In this document: positions 48,696 through 56,721 of the stretch, piece after piece
Layout of the letters: each line of letters begins with the position of its first letter
Position numbering within the stretch: the stretch's first letter is position 1
From: Aldehydirespirator sp028819505
GTDB lineage: Bacteria > Actinomycetota > Acidimicrobiia > Acidimicrobiales > Aldehydirespiratoraceae
Assembly: GCA_965207755.1 (NCBI GenBank)
Contig: OZ242297.1
Span: forward strand, 372,001 to 436,000
Length of the DNA stretch: 64,000 nt
Reading direction: 5' to 3'
Notes under the pieces: model-generated
Databases searched by the model: none
What the model saw: only the letters and a program-made list of their open reading frames with translations
Told to the model about the DNA's origin: nothing
Program-made: the position numbers and the translations under genes

Positions 48696-49646
48696 CTATC
48701 CGTGCCTGGCGGGCTCTTCCTCGCCGTAGTGCTCGTGGTGCTCGCCGAAGGCCTCCTCGACCACCTCGGTCCGGAGCTGCGGCCGCCAGCGGAAGGCCCG
48801 GCGGCTGATGGGCTCGAAGACGAGCCGCTCGAAGAGGATGGCGAAGATCACGAAGAAGGCGGCGTAGCCGACCACGCCGTGGGCCCTGTGGGCGTCGTAC
48901 CAGAACTTGATGGTCCAGCCGGCGCCGTCCTGGCCGCCGAACACCTCGGCGATGACCAGGCCCTTCCAGCCGATGGAGAAGCAGTACCGGGCCGCCGCGA
49001 ACATGAACGGCATCAGCGACGGCACCAGCACGTGGCGGATCACCTTCGACTGGGGAACTTGGAACGAGCGGGCCATGTCGAAGAGCTCGCGCGGCGTGTT
49101 GCGCACCCCTTCCCGCACGTTGACGATCACGAAGGGAATGCCGGCCAGGATCACCGTCAGGATCGGGCCCCGGTCGTCGAAGCCGAAGATGATGCTGTTG
49201 AACAGCGCCCAGGCCAGCGCCGGCATGGCCAGGATCGCCATGGTCCAGTCGTGGCAGAAGGCGTTGGTGGCCCGCGAGAGGCCCATGGCGAGCCCCAGGG
49301 CGGTGCCCAGGACCATGGCTATGGCGAAGCCCGACAGCAGCCGGCGCAAGGAGATGAAGAAGGTCTCGTAGAGGTTCTTGCGGGCCAGCGTGTCGGTGAT
49401 GAACTCGTCCCACATGAACGCGCCGACCTCGCTGGGCGTGGGCAGCACGTCGACCGCGAAGGGCCAGATCTCCTCCACGGCCATCAGCGAGAGCAGCCAC
49501 ACCGCGAACATCGCGATGGGGAACAGCACCCGCGCCGAGTGCGGCGACTTGGCGATCTTCGCCGGGATCGAGATCAGGCGCTGGGCCGGGTTCGGCGCCG
49601 GCCGCGAGCCGGCGGCGGCGCCCGGACGGGTCTCGGTGACGGTCAT
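48696..49646 (-). CDS. ABC transporter permease, NitT/TauT type (second)
   Basis: A 316-residue inner-membrane protein with about six hydrophobic helices (for example FPIAMFAVWLLSLMAVEEI and YAAFFVIFAILFERLVF). The EAA loop, ARSFQVPQSKVIRHVLVPSL, contacts the ATPase. It starts at ATG 49646 with GGGGAGGG upstream, 19 bases after the first permease. The tail (EEAFGEHHEHYGEEEP) is His/Glu-rich and non-standard. Confidence 0.9.
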   Translation of the reverse strand: MTVTETRPGAAAGSRPAPNPAQRLISIPAKIAKSPHSARVLFPIAMFAVWLLSLMAVEEIWPFAVDVLPTPSEVGAFMWDEFITDTLARKNLYETFFISLRRLLSGFAIAMVLGTALGLAMGLSRATNAFCHDWTMAILAMPALAWALFNSIIFGFDDRGPILTVILAGIPFVIVNVREGVRNTPRELFDMARSFQVPQSKVIRHVLVPSLMPFMFAAARYCFSIGWKGLVIAEVFGGQDGAGWTIKFWYDAHRAHGVVGYAAFFVIFAILFERLVFEPISRRAFRWRPQLRTEVVEEAFGEHHEHYGEEEPARHG

Positions 49647-49665
49647 GGTCTGCTGGACCCTCCCC

Positions 49666-50544
49666 TCAGGTCGCGGTGACGGCCTGGCGCCAGCGGAAGT
49701 AGCGCCGCTCGATGGCTTCCAGCACGACCTTCTCGAGGAACAGGGCGAAGAAGAAGAAGGCCAGGATCCAGGTCAGGAACTCGCTCATGTCGAACAGCAC
49801 GGCGCTGATCCGCATCTCGAAGCCGATCCCCTCCGACGACGAGAACACCTCGGTGAGCACGGTCACCTTCCAGGCGATCGAGAACCCGAAGCGCAGACCG
49901 GTGAACAGGTACGGCGCCAGATGCGGGATCACGATCTGGCGGTTGCGTTTGAGCACGCTCACCCGGAACGACTTGGCCATGTCGAGAAGTTCCTTGGGCA
50001 GCGCCCTGATGCCCTCGGAGACGTTGACGGTGACCAGGGCGAAGGTGGTCAGGATGATGGCGATGGTCGGGCCGAGGGGCCGGTTGCCGAAGATGATCGC
50101 GGTGATCAGCACCCAGATCAGCCCCGGCGCCGACAGGCTGATCAGCACTGCGTCCTTGAAGAAGCCCTCGAACCACTTGGACTGCATCAGTATCCCGATC
50201 ATCGCCCCGATCAGGAACGACAGGCCGAACCCGACCGCGATGCGGGTCAGCGTGGCCTGGAAGGCCGCCGGCATCGTGCCTTCCCCCCAGATCTCGAAGA
50301 AGGTGGCCACCACCTCGGAGGGCCCCGGCAGCAGCTTGGGATCCAGCGGACTGCCCCGGAGGAAGCTGAAGATGTCGAGGAGGGCGAACTCCCAGACGGT
50401 CAGCACCGCGACGTAGCTGAGTATCCGCCAGAACCACCGGGACGTGAGCTCCTTGCGGCGGGCCTGGCGAGCCAGGTCCTCCTCGGTCACCCGCTGGGCC
50501 GGCGCGGCCCCGTCGACGGCGGTGTGAGTGTCAGTGGTTGTCAC
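49666..50544 (-). CDS. ABC transporter permease, NitT/TauT type (first)
   Basis: A 292-residue permease. GTG 50544 is supported by GAGGAG nine bases upstream. A cytoplasmic N-terminal segment precedes the helices (ILSYVAVLTVWEFALLDIF, LTRIAVGFGLSFLIGAMIGI). The EAA loop is AKSFRVSVLKRNRQIVIPHL. The two permeases are only distantly alike, so the importer probably works as a heterodimer. It follows the binding-protein gene after a region with two large hairpins. Confidence 0.9.
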   Translation of the reverse strand: MTTTDTHTAVDGAAPAQRVTEEDLARQARRKELTSRWFWRILSYVAVLTVWEFALLDIFSFLRGSPLDPKLLPGPSEVVATFFEIWGEGTMPAAFQATLTRIAVGFGLSFLIGAMIGILMQSKWFEGFFKDAVLISLSAPGLIWVLITAIIFGNRPLGPTIAIILTTFALVTVNVSEGIRALPKELLDMAKSFRVSVLKRNRQIVIPHLAPYLFTGLRFGFSIAWKVTVLTEVFSSSEGIGFEMRISAVLFDMSEFLTWILAFFFFALFLEKVVLEAIERRYFRWRQAVTAT

Positions 50545-50613
50545 TCGTGTTGCTCCTCGCTCGCCTGGCTTGCATGCGACACCTTGGCGCACCGAGGCGC
50601 CGGCCGGGTCATG

Positions 50614-50707
50614 CTGCGGCCGGCGGCCCTTCACCGGGGCGAAGGACCGCCGGCCGCAGCCGGAGTCCGGGGGCGGGCTGACCGCTTGGAGGCTCGGTCA
50701 GCCCGCC
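50614..50707 (-). terminator. Two strong hairpins between the binding-protein and permease genes
   Basis: On this strand the first hairpin (50707-50672) has a 13-base perfect stem (GGCGGGCTGACCG with CGGTCAGCCCGCC) and 10-base loop. The second (50659-50614) has a 13-base stem (CTGCGGCCGGCGG with CCGCCGGCCGCAG) and an inner CCTTC/GAAGG pair. No T-run follows, so partial termination or mRNA protection of the upstream gene is more likely than full termination. This would keep binding-protein levels above the permease. Confidence 0.6.
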
Positions 50708-50724
50708 GCGGTTCGCTTCAAGGG

Positions 50725-52146
50725 TCAGGAGGGGGATACGACCTCGAAGCGAGGAGCCGGATAGCCCGCCGGGAGTCCGTTCGGGTTGTCAGCATGCAGC
50801 TCGGTCATGAAGTCGTAGATCGCGACCTCGTTGTCGACCCACTCCTGGTCGAGGTAGACGCTCTCGACGAACCAGTCGTTGGCGCCCTGCATGAACCCTA
50901 CGGTGAACTCGACGTCCTCCTCGTCCTCGACGGCGAAGTGCTGCGGATACGCCCGCACGATGTCGGCGGTGTTCTCCTCCCACTCCGCGATGCCGATCTG
51001 CCACAGCTCCAGGAACGCGGCGACCTCACGCGGGTGAGAGTCGAACCACTCCTCGGTGGCGGTGAACAGGTTGGACATCACATGGTTCTTGCCGTCGTTG
51101 AGGCCCGAGAACTCGTTGTAGAGCTGGAACGGCATCCGTCCGTCGTACATGATCTCGATCTCGCCGGCCCGCAGGTGCGGCACGGCCGCCTCGGGGATGA
51201 CGACCGCAGCCTCGCAGTCGCCGCGCAGCAGGTTGGTCGGGTTCACGAAGTGGTCGTTGACGATCAGGTTGTAGTCGCCGCCACCGACGCGGTAGTCGAG
51301 TCCGTGGAGCTGGTCGGCCAGCACCGTCCAGAAGCCGGTGTTCGACACGGGGCTGCTCACGCAGATGTTCGAGCCGAGCGGGATGTCGGCAAGGGTCTCG
51401 TACGGATCGCCGGCGCGGCGCATCATCGGCGAGCGCTGGAAGTTGTACTTGCCGAAGGTGACCGTCTTGATGGACGTCTCGTTCTCGAGCACCGGGATCT
51501 CCTGGGTGCCCATCGACACGATGTCGCCGTGGCCCCCTGCGAAGTAGGTGAACTCGTCCCAGGTGGAGCTGGTGTGGATGCGGATGTTGTTCTCCTCCTC
51601 CCACTGGGCCAGCAGACCGGTGTCGGTCAGCCAGTCCCAGACGGGGTCCGGGGCGAACGCGAAGCGGATGATCGAGGCCGCCTCGGGCTCCATCATCGCC
51701 GCCTCCTGGGCGGCCATCGCCTCGGCCTGGGCGGACTCGGCATCGGCCTGGGCCGTCATCGCGTCGGCCTGGGCCGTCATCGCGTCGGCCTGGGCGGCCT
51801 CGGCAGCGGCCTGGGCGGCCTCGGCGGCCGCGATGGCGGCATCCAGATCGGCTTGTGCCGCGGCTGCGGCAGCCGCGTCGGCCTCGCCGGCGGCTTCAGC
51901 GTCGGCCTGGGCCTGATCGAGCGCGGCGAGCGCCTCCGCAGCCTGGGCGGCGGCCGCATCGGCGGCGGCCTGGGCGGCGGCCGCCTCGGACTGGGCCGCG
52001 TCGGCCTGTGACTGGGCCGCGGCGGCCTCGGCCTCGATCGCGCTGGTGTCGACCGTCACCGGCTCGTCGTCGCCGCATGCCGCAGCCAGCAGGCTGAGAG
52101 CGGCGATCGCCGCGACCACCTTCACCAGTCGGTTCCGTCTTGACAT
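50725..52146 (-). CDS. ABC transporter substrate-binding lipoprotein, NitT/TauT type, with Ala-rich spacer
   Basis: A 473-residue lipoprotein: signal peptide and lipobox MSRRNRLVKVVAAIAALSLL then AAAC (Cys24). Residues about 37-150 are an Ala/Gln/Asp/Glu helix with heptad-like repeats (AQADAMTAQADAMTAQADAE), a coiled-coil stalk not found in normal binding proteins of this type. The ligand domain begins at about 155 (IIRFAFAPDPVWDWLTDTGL) and has the NMT1-like fold with LLRGDCEAAVVIPEAAVPHL and GIAEWEENTADIVRAYPQHF. It delivers an unknown small organic or sulfur/nitrogen compound to the permeases. First gene of the importer operon. Confidence 0.88.
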   Translation of the reverse strand: MSRRNRLVKVVAAIAALSLLAAACGDDEPVTVDTSAIEAEAAAAQSQADAAQSEAAAAQAAADAAAAQAAEALAALDQAQADAEAAGEADAAAAAAAQADLDAAIAAAEAAQAAAEAAQADAMTAQADAMTAQADAESAQAEAMAAQEAAMMEPEAASIIRFAFAPDPVWDWLTDTGLLAQWEEENNIRIHTSSTWDEFTYFAGGHGDIVSMGTQEIPVLENETSIKTVTFGKYNFQRSPMMRRAGDPYETLADIPLGSNICVSSPVSNTGFWTVLADQLHGLDYRVGGGDYNLIVNDHFVNPTNLLRGDCEAAVVIPEAAVPHLRAGEIEIMYDGRMPFQLYNEFSGLNDGKNHVMSNLFTATEEWFDSHPREVAAFLELWQIGIAEWEENTADIVRAYPQHFAVEDEEDVEFTVGFMQGANDWFVESVYLDQEWVDNEVAIYDFMTELHADNPNGLPAGYPAPRFEVVSPS

Positions 52147-52339
52147 CTTGTCCTCCCCTTCGAAGAGAATCGGATCCGGCCGCCTCCCGGAGGGATGGCA
52201 GCCGCTTCGCCGGCTCGAGCCCCGACGGTAGTCCCGAGGCCCGACCGATCATGCACTATACATTAGATAATATCTTGCGCGCCATTCGAGTCAAGTCGAA
52301 GTCCTCGCCCCACGGCCGGAGACTCCCGCGAGGCCAGCA
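52147..52339. promoter_or_regulatory. Divergent promoter region between the binding-protein operon and the second ATPase
   Basis: The 193-base gap contains an AT-rich island (52247-52275) including GATCATGCACTATACATTAG and ATAATATC, which offers -10 boxes on both strands (TATAGT/TATTAT on minus, GATAAT on plus). GATCAT is shared with 44865 and 56684. Likely site of coordinated control of both transporter arms. Confidence 0.4.
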
Positions 52340-53098
52340 GTGCAGGTCGAACTGAGCGCCGTCACCTACCGGCACCGCGCCGGCGCCGCCGGCGAGGTGG
52401 AGGCCATCAAGGACCTCGACCTCACCATCGAGTCGCGGTCGGTGCATGCCGTCGTCGGTCCCACGGGCTGCGGCAAGAGCACCCTGCTGCGGGTGGTCGC
52501 CGGCCTCGCCGAGCCCCAGTCGGGCTCGGTCCGCTTCCGCGGCCCCCAGTTGCGCCCCAACCGCACGGCCCTGGTGTTCCAGGACCCCACCCTGATCCCG
52601 TGGTGGTCGGTGGGTCGCAACATCGGCATCGGCGTGGAGTTCAGCGCCGAGCGCCGCCGGCTCTACCGCAAGATACGAGCGTTCAGCGCGGACCGTGTCG
52701 GACTCAAGGGAATGCTCGACCGGAGGCCCTCGACGCTCTCGGCCGGGCAGCAGACCCGGGCCGGCATGTCGAGGGCCTTCGCCCACGATGCCGACGTGCT
52801 GCTGCTCGACGAGCCGTTCGTGCACCTCGACGCCATCACCCGGCGCAGGCTATGGGCCGAGTTCGAGACGGCCTGGCAGTTCGACCCGCGCACCTACGTG
52901 TTCGTCACCCACGACGTGGAGGAGGCCGTGCTGCTCTCGGACCGGGTCACGGCGCTCGCCGGGCCGCCGGCGTGGGTGCTGGAGACGGTGGAGGTCCCGC
53001 TGGCCCGGCCAAGGACACGGGACACCCCCGCCGAACCAGCCTTCCGTGCGGCCGTCGCGTCGGTGTGGGACGCACTCGAGCGCGCCAGCCTCGGGTGA
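52340..53098 (+). CDS. Second ABC ATP-binding protein, NitT/TauT-like, with variant signature
   Basis: A 252-residue ATPase: Walker A GPTGCGKSTLLR, Q-loop VFQDPTLIPWWSVG, Walker B VLLLDEPFVHLD and H-loop VFVTHDVEEAVLLS. The signature is LSAGQQTRAGMSRAF, so the second Gly of LSGGQ is Ala. It is divergent from the importer operon, which already has an ATPase (47905-48645). It may form a heterodimer with the other ATPase or drive the same permeases under different regulation. Start GTG 52340. Confidence 0.88.
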   Translation: MQVELSAVTYRHRAGAAGEVEAIKDLDLTIESRSVHAVVGPTGCGKSTLLRVVAGLAEPQSGSVRFRGPQLRPNRTALVFQDPTLIPWWSVGRNIGIGVEFSAERRRLYRKIRAFSADRVGLKGMLDRRPSTLSAGQQTRAGMSRAFAHDADVLLLDEPFVHLDAITRRRLWAEFETAWQFDPRTYVFVTHDVEEAVLLSDRVTALAGPPAWVLETVEVPLARPRTRDTPAEPAFRAAVASVWDALERASLG

Positions 53099-53250
53099 GC
53101 CGCACCCGGGCGTCGCAGTCCGCGACCGGAATCGCCGGAAGCGGGCTCCACGCGGGCGGGATCGCGGGCCCGCTGATGTTCGGCGCGGTTGTGGAGGCGC
53201 TGGGCTGCGCAGCCGCCCGGCTCTGCGCGGCCGCGAGCGCAGCGTGCTCG

Positions 53251-53754
53251 TCACTGCTGGTTCACATGGGTGGCCGCCGGCTCCAGCGGGCCGGCCGCCT
53301 CCGCCCCTTTCTCGCGGGGCGGGAGACCGAACGACGCTGAGCCACGGGTGGTGACGGTGCCGTCGAGCTTGCGAACCCAGAGGTCGGCGTCGAATGATCC
53401 CGCCTCCAGGTCCACGGCGGTGACCGTCCCGCCGCACTCCAGGCTGTCGCCGGCGTAGGCCGGGGCGAAGTGGCGGTAGTTGATCGACCGCGGCCACGCG
53501 CCCACGCCGAGCCAGGCCTGCACCGCCAGCATCATCCAGGCGCCCTGCAGCGGGCCGTGGACCAGCAGGCCGGGGTGGCCGTCCTGGCCGGTGGTGAAGG
53601 GGGCGTCGTAGTGGACCCGGTGCAGGAGCCAGGCGGCCGCGCTGAACATGAACAGGTCGATCTCGTCGGGCCGGCACGTCAGCGGCGGGATGTCGTCGCC
53701 GGCGGCCGGGACGGCCGGATCCCGCGGTCCGGTCCCGCCCTCGACGGCGCTCAC
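53251..53754 (-). CDS. MaoC-like hydratase, C-terminal half of a split mesaconyl-CoA-hydratase-type enzyme
   Basis: A 167-residue hotdog protein. GTG 53754 overlaps the stop of the upstream gene by GTGA. TCRPDEIDLFMFSAAAWLLH then RVHYDAPFTTGQDGHPGLLV shows the R-x-H-Y-D hydratase motif, and HGPLQGAWM the next helix. In mesaconyl-C4-CoA hydratase and related HTD2 enzymes this domain is fused after a FAS1-like domain; here the two are separate genes. It would add water to an enoyl-CoA. The 152 bases to the converging ATPase hold no recognised element. Confidence 0.8.
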   Translation of the reverse strand: MSAVEGGTGPRDPAVPAAGDDIPPLTCRPDEIDLFMFSAAAWLLHRVHYDAPFTTGQDGHPGLLVHGPLQGAWMMLAVQAWLGVGAWPRSINYRHFAPAYAGDSLECGGTVTAVDLEAGSFDADLWVRKLDGTVTTRGSASFGLPPREKGAEAAGPLEPAATHVNQQ

Positions 53755-54245
53755 CGGTAGATCCTCGTGAAGCGCTCGCGCATGACCAGCTCCGAGCGCT
53801 GGTTGCGGAACGTGAACTGGGTCTTGACGAAGGCCATCGGACCGGAGCGCCCGACCTTCTCGTAGATGGCGACGATCTCCTTGTGCATGGTGATCGTGTC
53901 GCCCGCGACGACCGGCACGCCCATCTCGATCTCGGTCTCGCCGGCCATGGCCCGCTTGACGTCCAGCGGCGGCACGTCCTCGCTGGCCGAGCCGTCGGCC
54001 TCGATCCGGCCGCGGCCGGCGAGATGGGCGGCGTGCATGCGTATGGCGTACGGGAAGTAGGGCGGCGCCAGCAGGTCCCGGTAGCCGGCGGCGCGGGCGG
54101 CTCCGGCGTCGGTGTGGACGGGGTCGGTGGCCCCGACGGCGCGCGCGAAGCGCAGGATGTCGTTGCGGCCCACCTCGAAGGCAGCCGGCTCGAAGGGCTC
54201 GGCCGCCCAGCGCCTCGCCTGTTCGGTTATGAGCGTGTGCTCCAT
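53751..54245 (-). CDS. FAS1-like dehydratase domain protein, N-terminal half of the split hydratase
   Basis: A 164-residue hotdog protein starting MEHTLITEQARRWAAEPFEP. FEVGRNDILRFARAVGATDP and VHTDAGAARAAGYRDLLAPP fit the N-terminal FAS1-like dehydratase domain, and IEMGVPVVAGDTITMHKEIV is a second conserved block. It joins the MaoC-like protein encoded next by a 4-base overlap. The acyl-CoA dehydrogenase gene ends directly before its ATG, so the three form a tight operon. Confidence 0.8.
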   Translation of the reverse strand: MEHTLITEQARRWAAEPFEPAAFEVGRNDILRFARAVGATDPVHTDAGAARAAGYRDLLAPPYFPYAIRMHAAHLAGRGRIEADGSASEDVPPLDVKRAMAGETEIEMGVPVVAGDTITMHKEIVAIYEKVGRSGPMAFVKTQFTFRNQRSELVMRERFTRIYR

Positions 54246-55388
54246 TCAGATCCCCATGGTCTTGGCGATGATGTTGCGCTGGATGTCGGAGGTGCCTGCG
54301 CCGATCACCCCCAGCCGGGACTCGCGGTAGTGGCGCTGGAGGTCGTGCTCCATGGTGTAGCCGTAGCCGCCGAGCACTTGGAGCCCCTCGTCGGCCACCT
54401 TCTTGTAGGCCTCGCAAACGTACAGCTTCAGGATGGCGGCGTCCCTGGTGGTGGCCGTGCCGCGGTCGAGGCGGTCGGCGTAGCGGTAGACCAGCATCTC
54501 CGATATCTCGGTGAGCATCTGCATCTCGGCCAGCCGGTGGCTGACCGCCTGGAACTTCGAGATGGGGCGGCCGAACTGCCGGCGCTGCCGGGCGTAGGCG
54601 AGAGCGTCTGCGAGGGCCGCCTTCGAGGCCCCGGTGCGGGCCGCCGACAGGCACAGCCGCTCGTATCGCAGGTACACCGCGTTGTCCCGCCAGCCGTCGT
54701 GGAGGGTGCCCAGCATGCGGCCCCGCGGTACGCGCACGTCGTCGAAGAACACGTGGGCCGTCCCCAGCGGCCAGTGGCCGAGGGTCTCCATCGGCGTCCA
54801 GGTGATGCCCGGCGAGGAGGTGTCGACCAGGAAGTTGTTGATGCCGTGGTGCTTGGGTCCCTCCGACGAGGTGCGGGCGGCCACGAGGTCGTAGTCGCTC
54901 ACCTTGAAGCCCGACGTGAACACCTTCTGCCCGTTCAGCACGAAGTGGTCGCCGTCGGGCGCCGCCGTCAACGAGATGGAGGCCGCATCGGAGCCTGCCT
55001 CCGGCTCGGTCAGCGAGTAGCACACCGACCGGGTGCCGTCGGCGATCCGGGGCAGCACCTCCCGCTTGAGCTCCTCGGAGCCGTCACGCCCGACGGCCAG
55101 CCCCCCCCAGGTGACCGCCCTGAACACCCAGAGGGCCAGGTCGAGGAACGCCCGGCCGATCTCCTCCAGCAGGATGGCCACCTCCACCGCCCCGCCGCCG
55201 GCTCCGCCGTAGTCGACGGGGATGTTGATGCCCAGCCAGCCGAGCTGCCCCAGCTTCTCGTAGAGGTCCTGCGGCGCCCGCCGCTCGCGGTCGCACTCCC
55301 TCACGTAGTCCCGGGAGATCTCCCGCTCGCAGAAGCCGCGCACCGCGTCGCGGAACATCTCCTGCTCGGAGGTGAGGTCTACCTGCAT
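54246..55388 (-). CDS. Acyl-CoA dehydrogenase
   Basis: A 380-residue FAD enzyme. ATG 55388 (MQVDLTSEQEMFRDAVRGFC) is chosen; the longer frame only translates dispersed repeat B. YSLTEPEAGSDAASISLTAA is the FAD/substrate loop; RQRRQFGRPISKFQAVSHRL the FAD-interface block; GGYGYTMEHDLQRHYRESRL supplies the catalytic Glu, and GAGTSDIQRNIIAKTMGI the C-terminus. It oxidises an acyl-CoA to the 2-enoyl-CoA ahead of the split hydratase, with which it is co-transcribed (adjacent starts and stops, no gaps). Confidence 0.92.
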   Translation of the reverse strand: MQVDLTSEQEMFRDAVRGFCEREISRDYVRECDRERRAPQDLYEKLGQLGWLGINIPVDYGGAGGGAVEVAILLEEIGRAFLDLALWVFRAVTWGGLAVGRDGSEELKREVLPRIADGTRSVCYSLTEPEAGSDAASISLTAAPDGDHFVLNGQKVFTSGFKVSDYDLVAARTSSEGPKHHGINNFLVDTSSPGITWTPMETLGHWPLGTAHVFFDDVRVPRGRMLGTLHDGWRDNAVYLRYERLCLSAARTGASKAALADALAYARQRRQFGRPISKFQAVSHRLAEMQMLTEISEMLVYRYADRLDRGTATTRDAAILKLYVCEAYKKVADEGLQVLGGYGYTMEHDLQRHYRESRLGVIGAGTSDIQRNIIAKTMGI

Positions 55389-55404
55389 GGCCCGGCCTCC
55401 AGCC

Positions 55405-55540
55405 TGAGGCCGAGCGAATGGGTGAGCGATTCCCGCCCATACGGGCGAGTCCGTGGCCCGAGCGGCCCGTGAGCGCAGCGAACAAGAGCGGGAATGACCA
55501 CGCCGCGGCGCAAGGCGCTCGCGCCGACTTGCGCGGCCCC
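55405..55540 (+). repeat. Dispersed repeat B, copy 5
   Basis: Contains GAGGCCGAGCGAATGGGTGA, the core GTGGCCCGAGCGGCCCGTGA then GCGCAGCGAACAAGAGCGGG, and a GC-rich tail with GGCGCTCGCGCC. It lies between two divergent genes and has the same left part as the copy at 22311. Confidence 0.85.
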
Positions 55541-55675
55541 CAGCAGGCCGGGTCGGAGGCGCCGGCGGGTCGGAGGGCTCGCCGGGCAGGCCGGGTTTGG
55601 CCGGCGTGGCCGCCGTCCGTAGGGTGCCCGGCCGGCACGCACCCGCCAGCGGGCCCCGAGAAAGGACCCTCCGGA

Positions 55676-56641
55676 ATGGCAACCCCCGACATCGACACGG
55701 TGCGAGAAATCTCCGAGCGGCTCTCCAACTGGGGCCGCTGGGGAGACGACGATCAGCGGGGGACCCTCAACTTCACCGAGCCCGAGCATGTGGCCAGCGC
55801 CGCGGCGCTGATCAAGGCAGGCCGGACGATCTCGATGGCGCTCCCCTACGACGACGCGGGGCCCCAGACCGGCTCGGGCCGGTTCAATCCGATCCACCTG
55901 ATGATCCGGGACGGCGCCGACGCGGTGGCGGGCACCGCGGTGCGGGACTTCTACGGGGGTGTCGACCGGCACTTCGCCGGCACCGACGACATCATCATCA
56001 TGCCGCTGCAGTGCGGCACCCAATGGGACTCGCTGGGCCACATCGTGTTCGAGAAGCGCATCTACAACGGTTACTCCGCCGACTGGGTGACCAGCAGGGG
56101 CGCGCTGAGGAACTCGGTCAGCCAGGGGGCGGGGGCCATGGCCGGCCGGGGGGTGCTCCTCGACGTTGCCGCGGCCAAGGGGCTGGAGTGGCTCGAGCCC
56201 GGCTACGCCATCAGCGGCGACGACCTCGACGAGGCGGCCGCCTTCGGCGGGGTCTCCGTCGGGCAGGGCGACCACGTGTTCGTGCGCACCGGCGCCATCA
56301 CCCAGGTGAGGGCACGCGGCGCCTGGGCCGACTACGCGGGCGGCGATGCGGCCGGGTTGGGGCTGGCCAGCGCCGACTGGCTCGCCGGCAACCGCATCGC
56401 GGCGGTGGCCACCGACACCTGGGGCTTCGAGGTGCGGCCCAACGAGACCCCCGACGTCTACCAGCCGATGCACATCGTCGTCATCGTGCACATGGGCCTG
56501 TGGGTGGGCGAGATCTTCGACCTCGACCCGCTCGCCCGGGACTGCTCGGCCGACGGCGTCTACGAGTTCTTCTTCTGCGGCCCCCCGCTGCCCTTCACCC
56601 GGGCGGTCGGCTCGCCGCTCAACCCGATGGCGATCAAGTAG
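55676..56641 (+). CDS. Cyclase-family (kynurenine-formamidase-like) metal hydrolase
   Basis: A 321-residue enzyme. ATG 55676 is used because the longer open frame only reads through the repeat. NWGRWGDDDQRGTLNFTEPE is a typical opening; LQCGTQWDSLGHIVFEKRIY holds the HxGTHxD-related metal site (here Q-C-G-T-Q-W-D-S-L-G-H); and WEFxxNE-type DTWGFEVRPNETPDVYQPMH is the C-terminal metal motif. The family hydrolyses cyclic amides, formamides or lactones. It is divergent from the acyl-CoA dehydrogenase operon. The natural substrate is not known. Confidence 0.85.
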   Translation: MATPDIDTVREISERLSNWGRWGDDDQRGTLNFTEPEHVASAAALIKAGRTISMALPYDDAGPQTGSGRFNPIHLMIRDGADAVAGTAVRDFYGGVDRHFAGTDDIIIMPLQCGTQWDSLGHIVFEKRIYNGYSADWVTSRGALRNSVSQGAGAMAGRGVLLDVAAAKGLEWLEPGYAISGDDLDEAAAFGGVSVGQGDHVFVRTGAITQVRARGAWADYAGGDAAGLGLASADWLAGNRIAAVATDTWGFEVRPNETPDVYQPMHIVVIVHMGLWVGEIFDLDPLARDCSADGVYEFFFCGPPLPFTRAVGSPLNPMAIK

Positions 56642-56683
56642 CGGGAGTCGGGCCCGCCGCCCGGACCCGTTTCGGACATAGTC

Positions 56684-56697
56684 GATCATATAAGATC
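56684..56697. promoter_or_regulatory. GATCATATAAGATC motif ahead of the CitE-like gene
   Basis: GATCATATAAGATC ends 24 bases before ATG 56722. It matches the left half of the motif at 44865 and begins with GATC on both sides. It could serve as a -10 region, TATAAG, with an overlapping operator. Confidence 0.35.
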
Positions 56698-56721
56698 AGC
56701 GCCAGCATATAGCCTCTCGGC

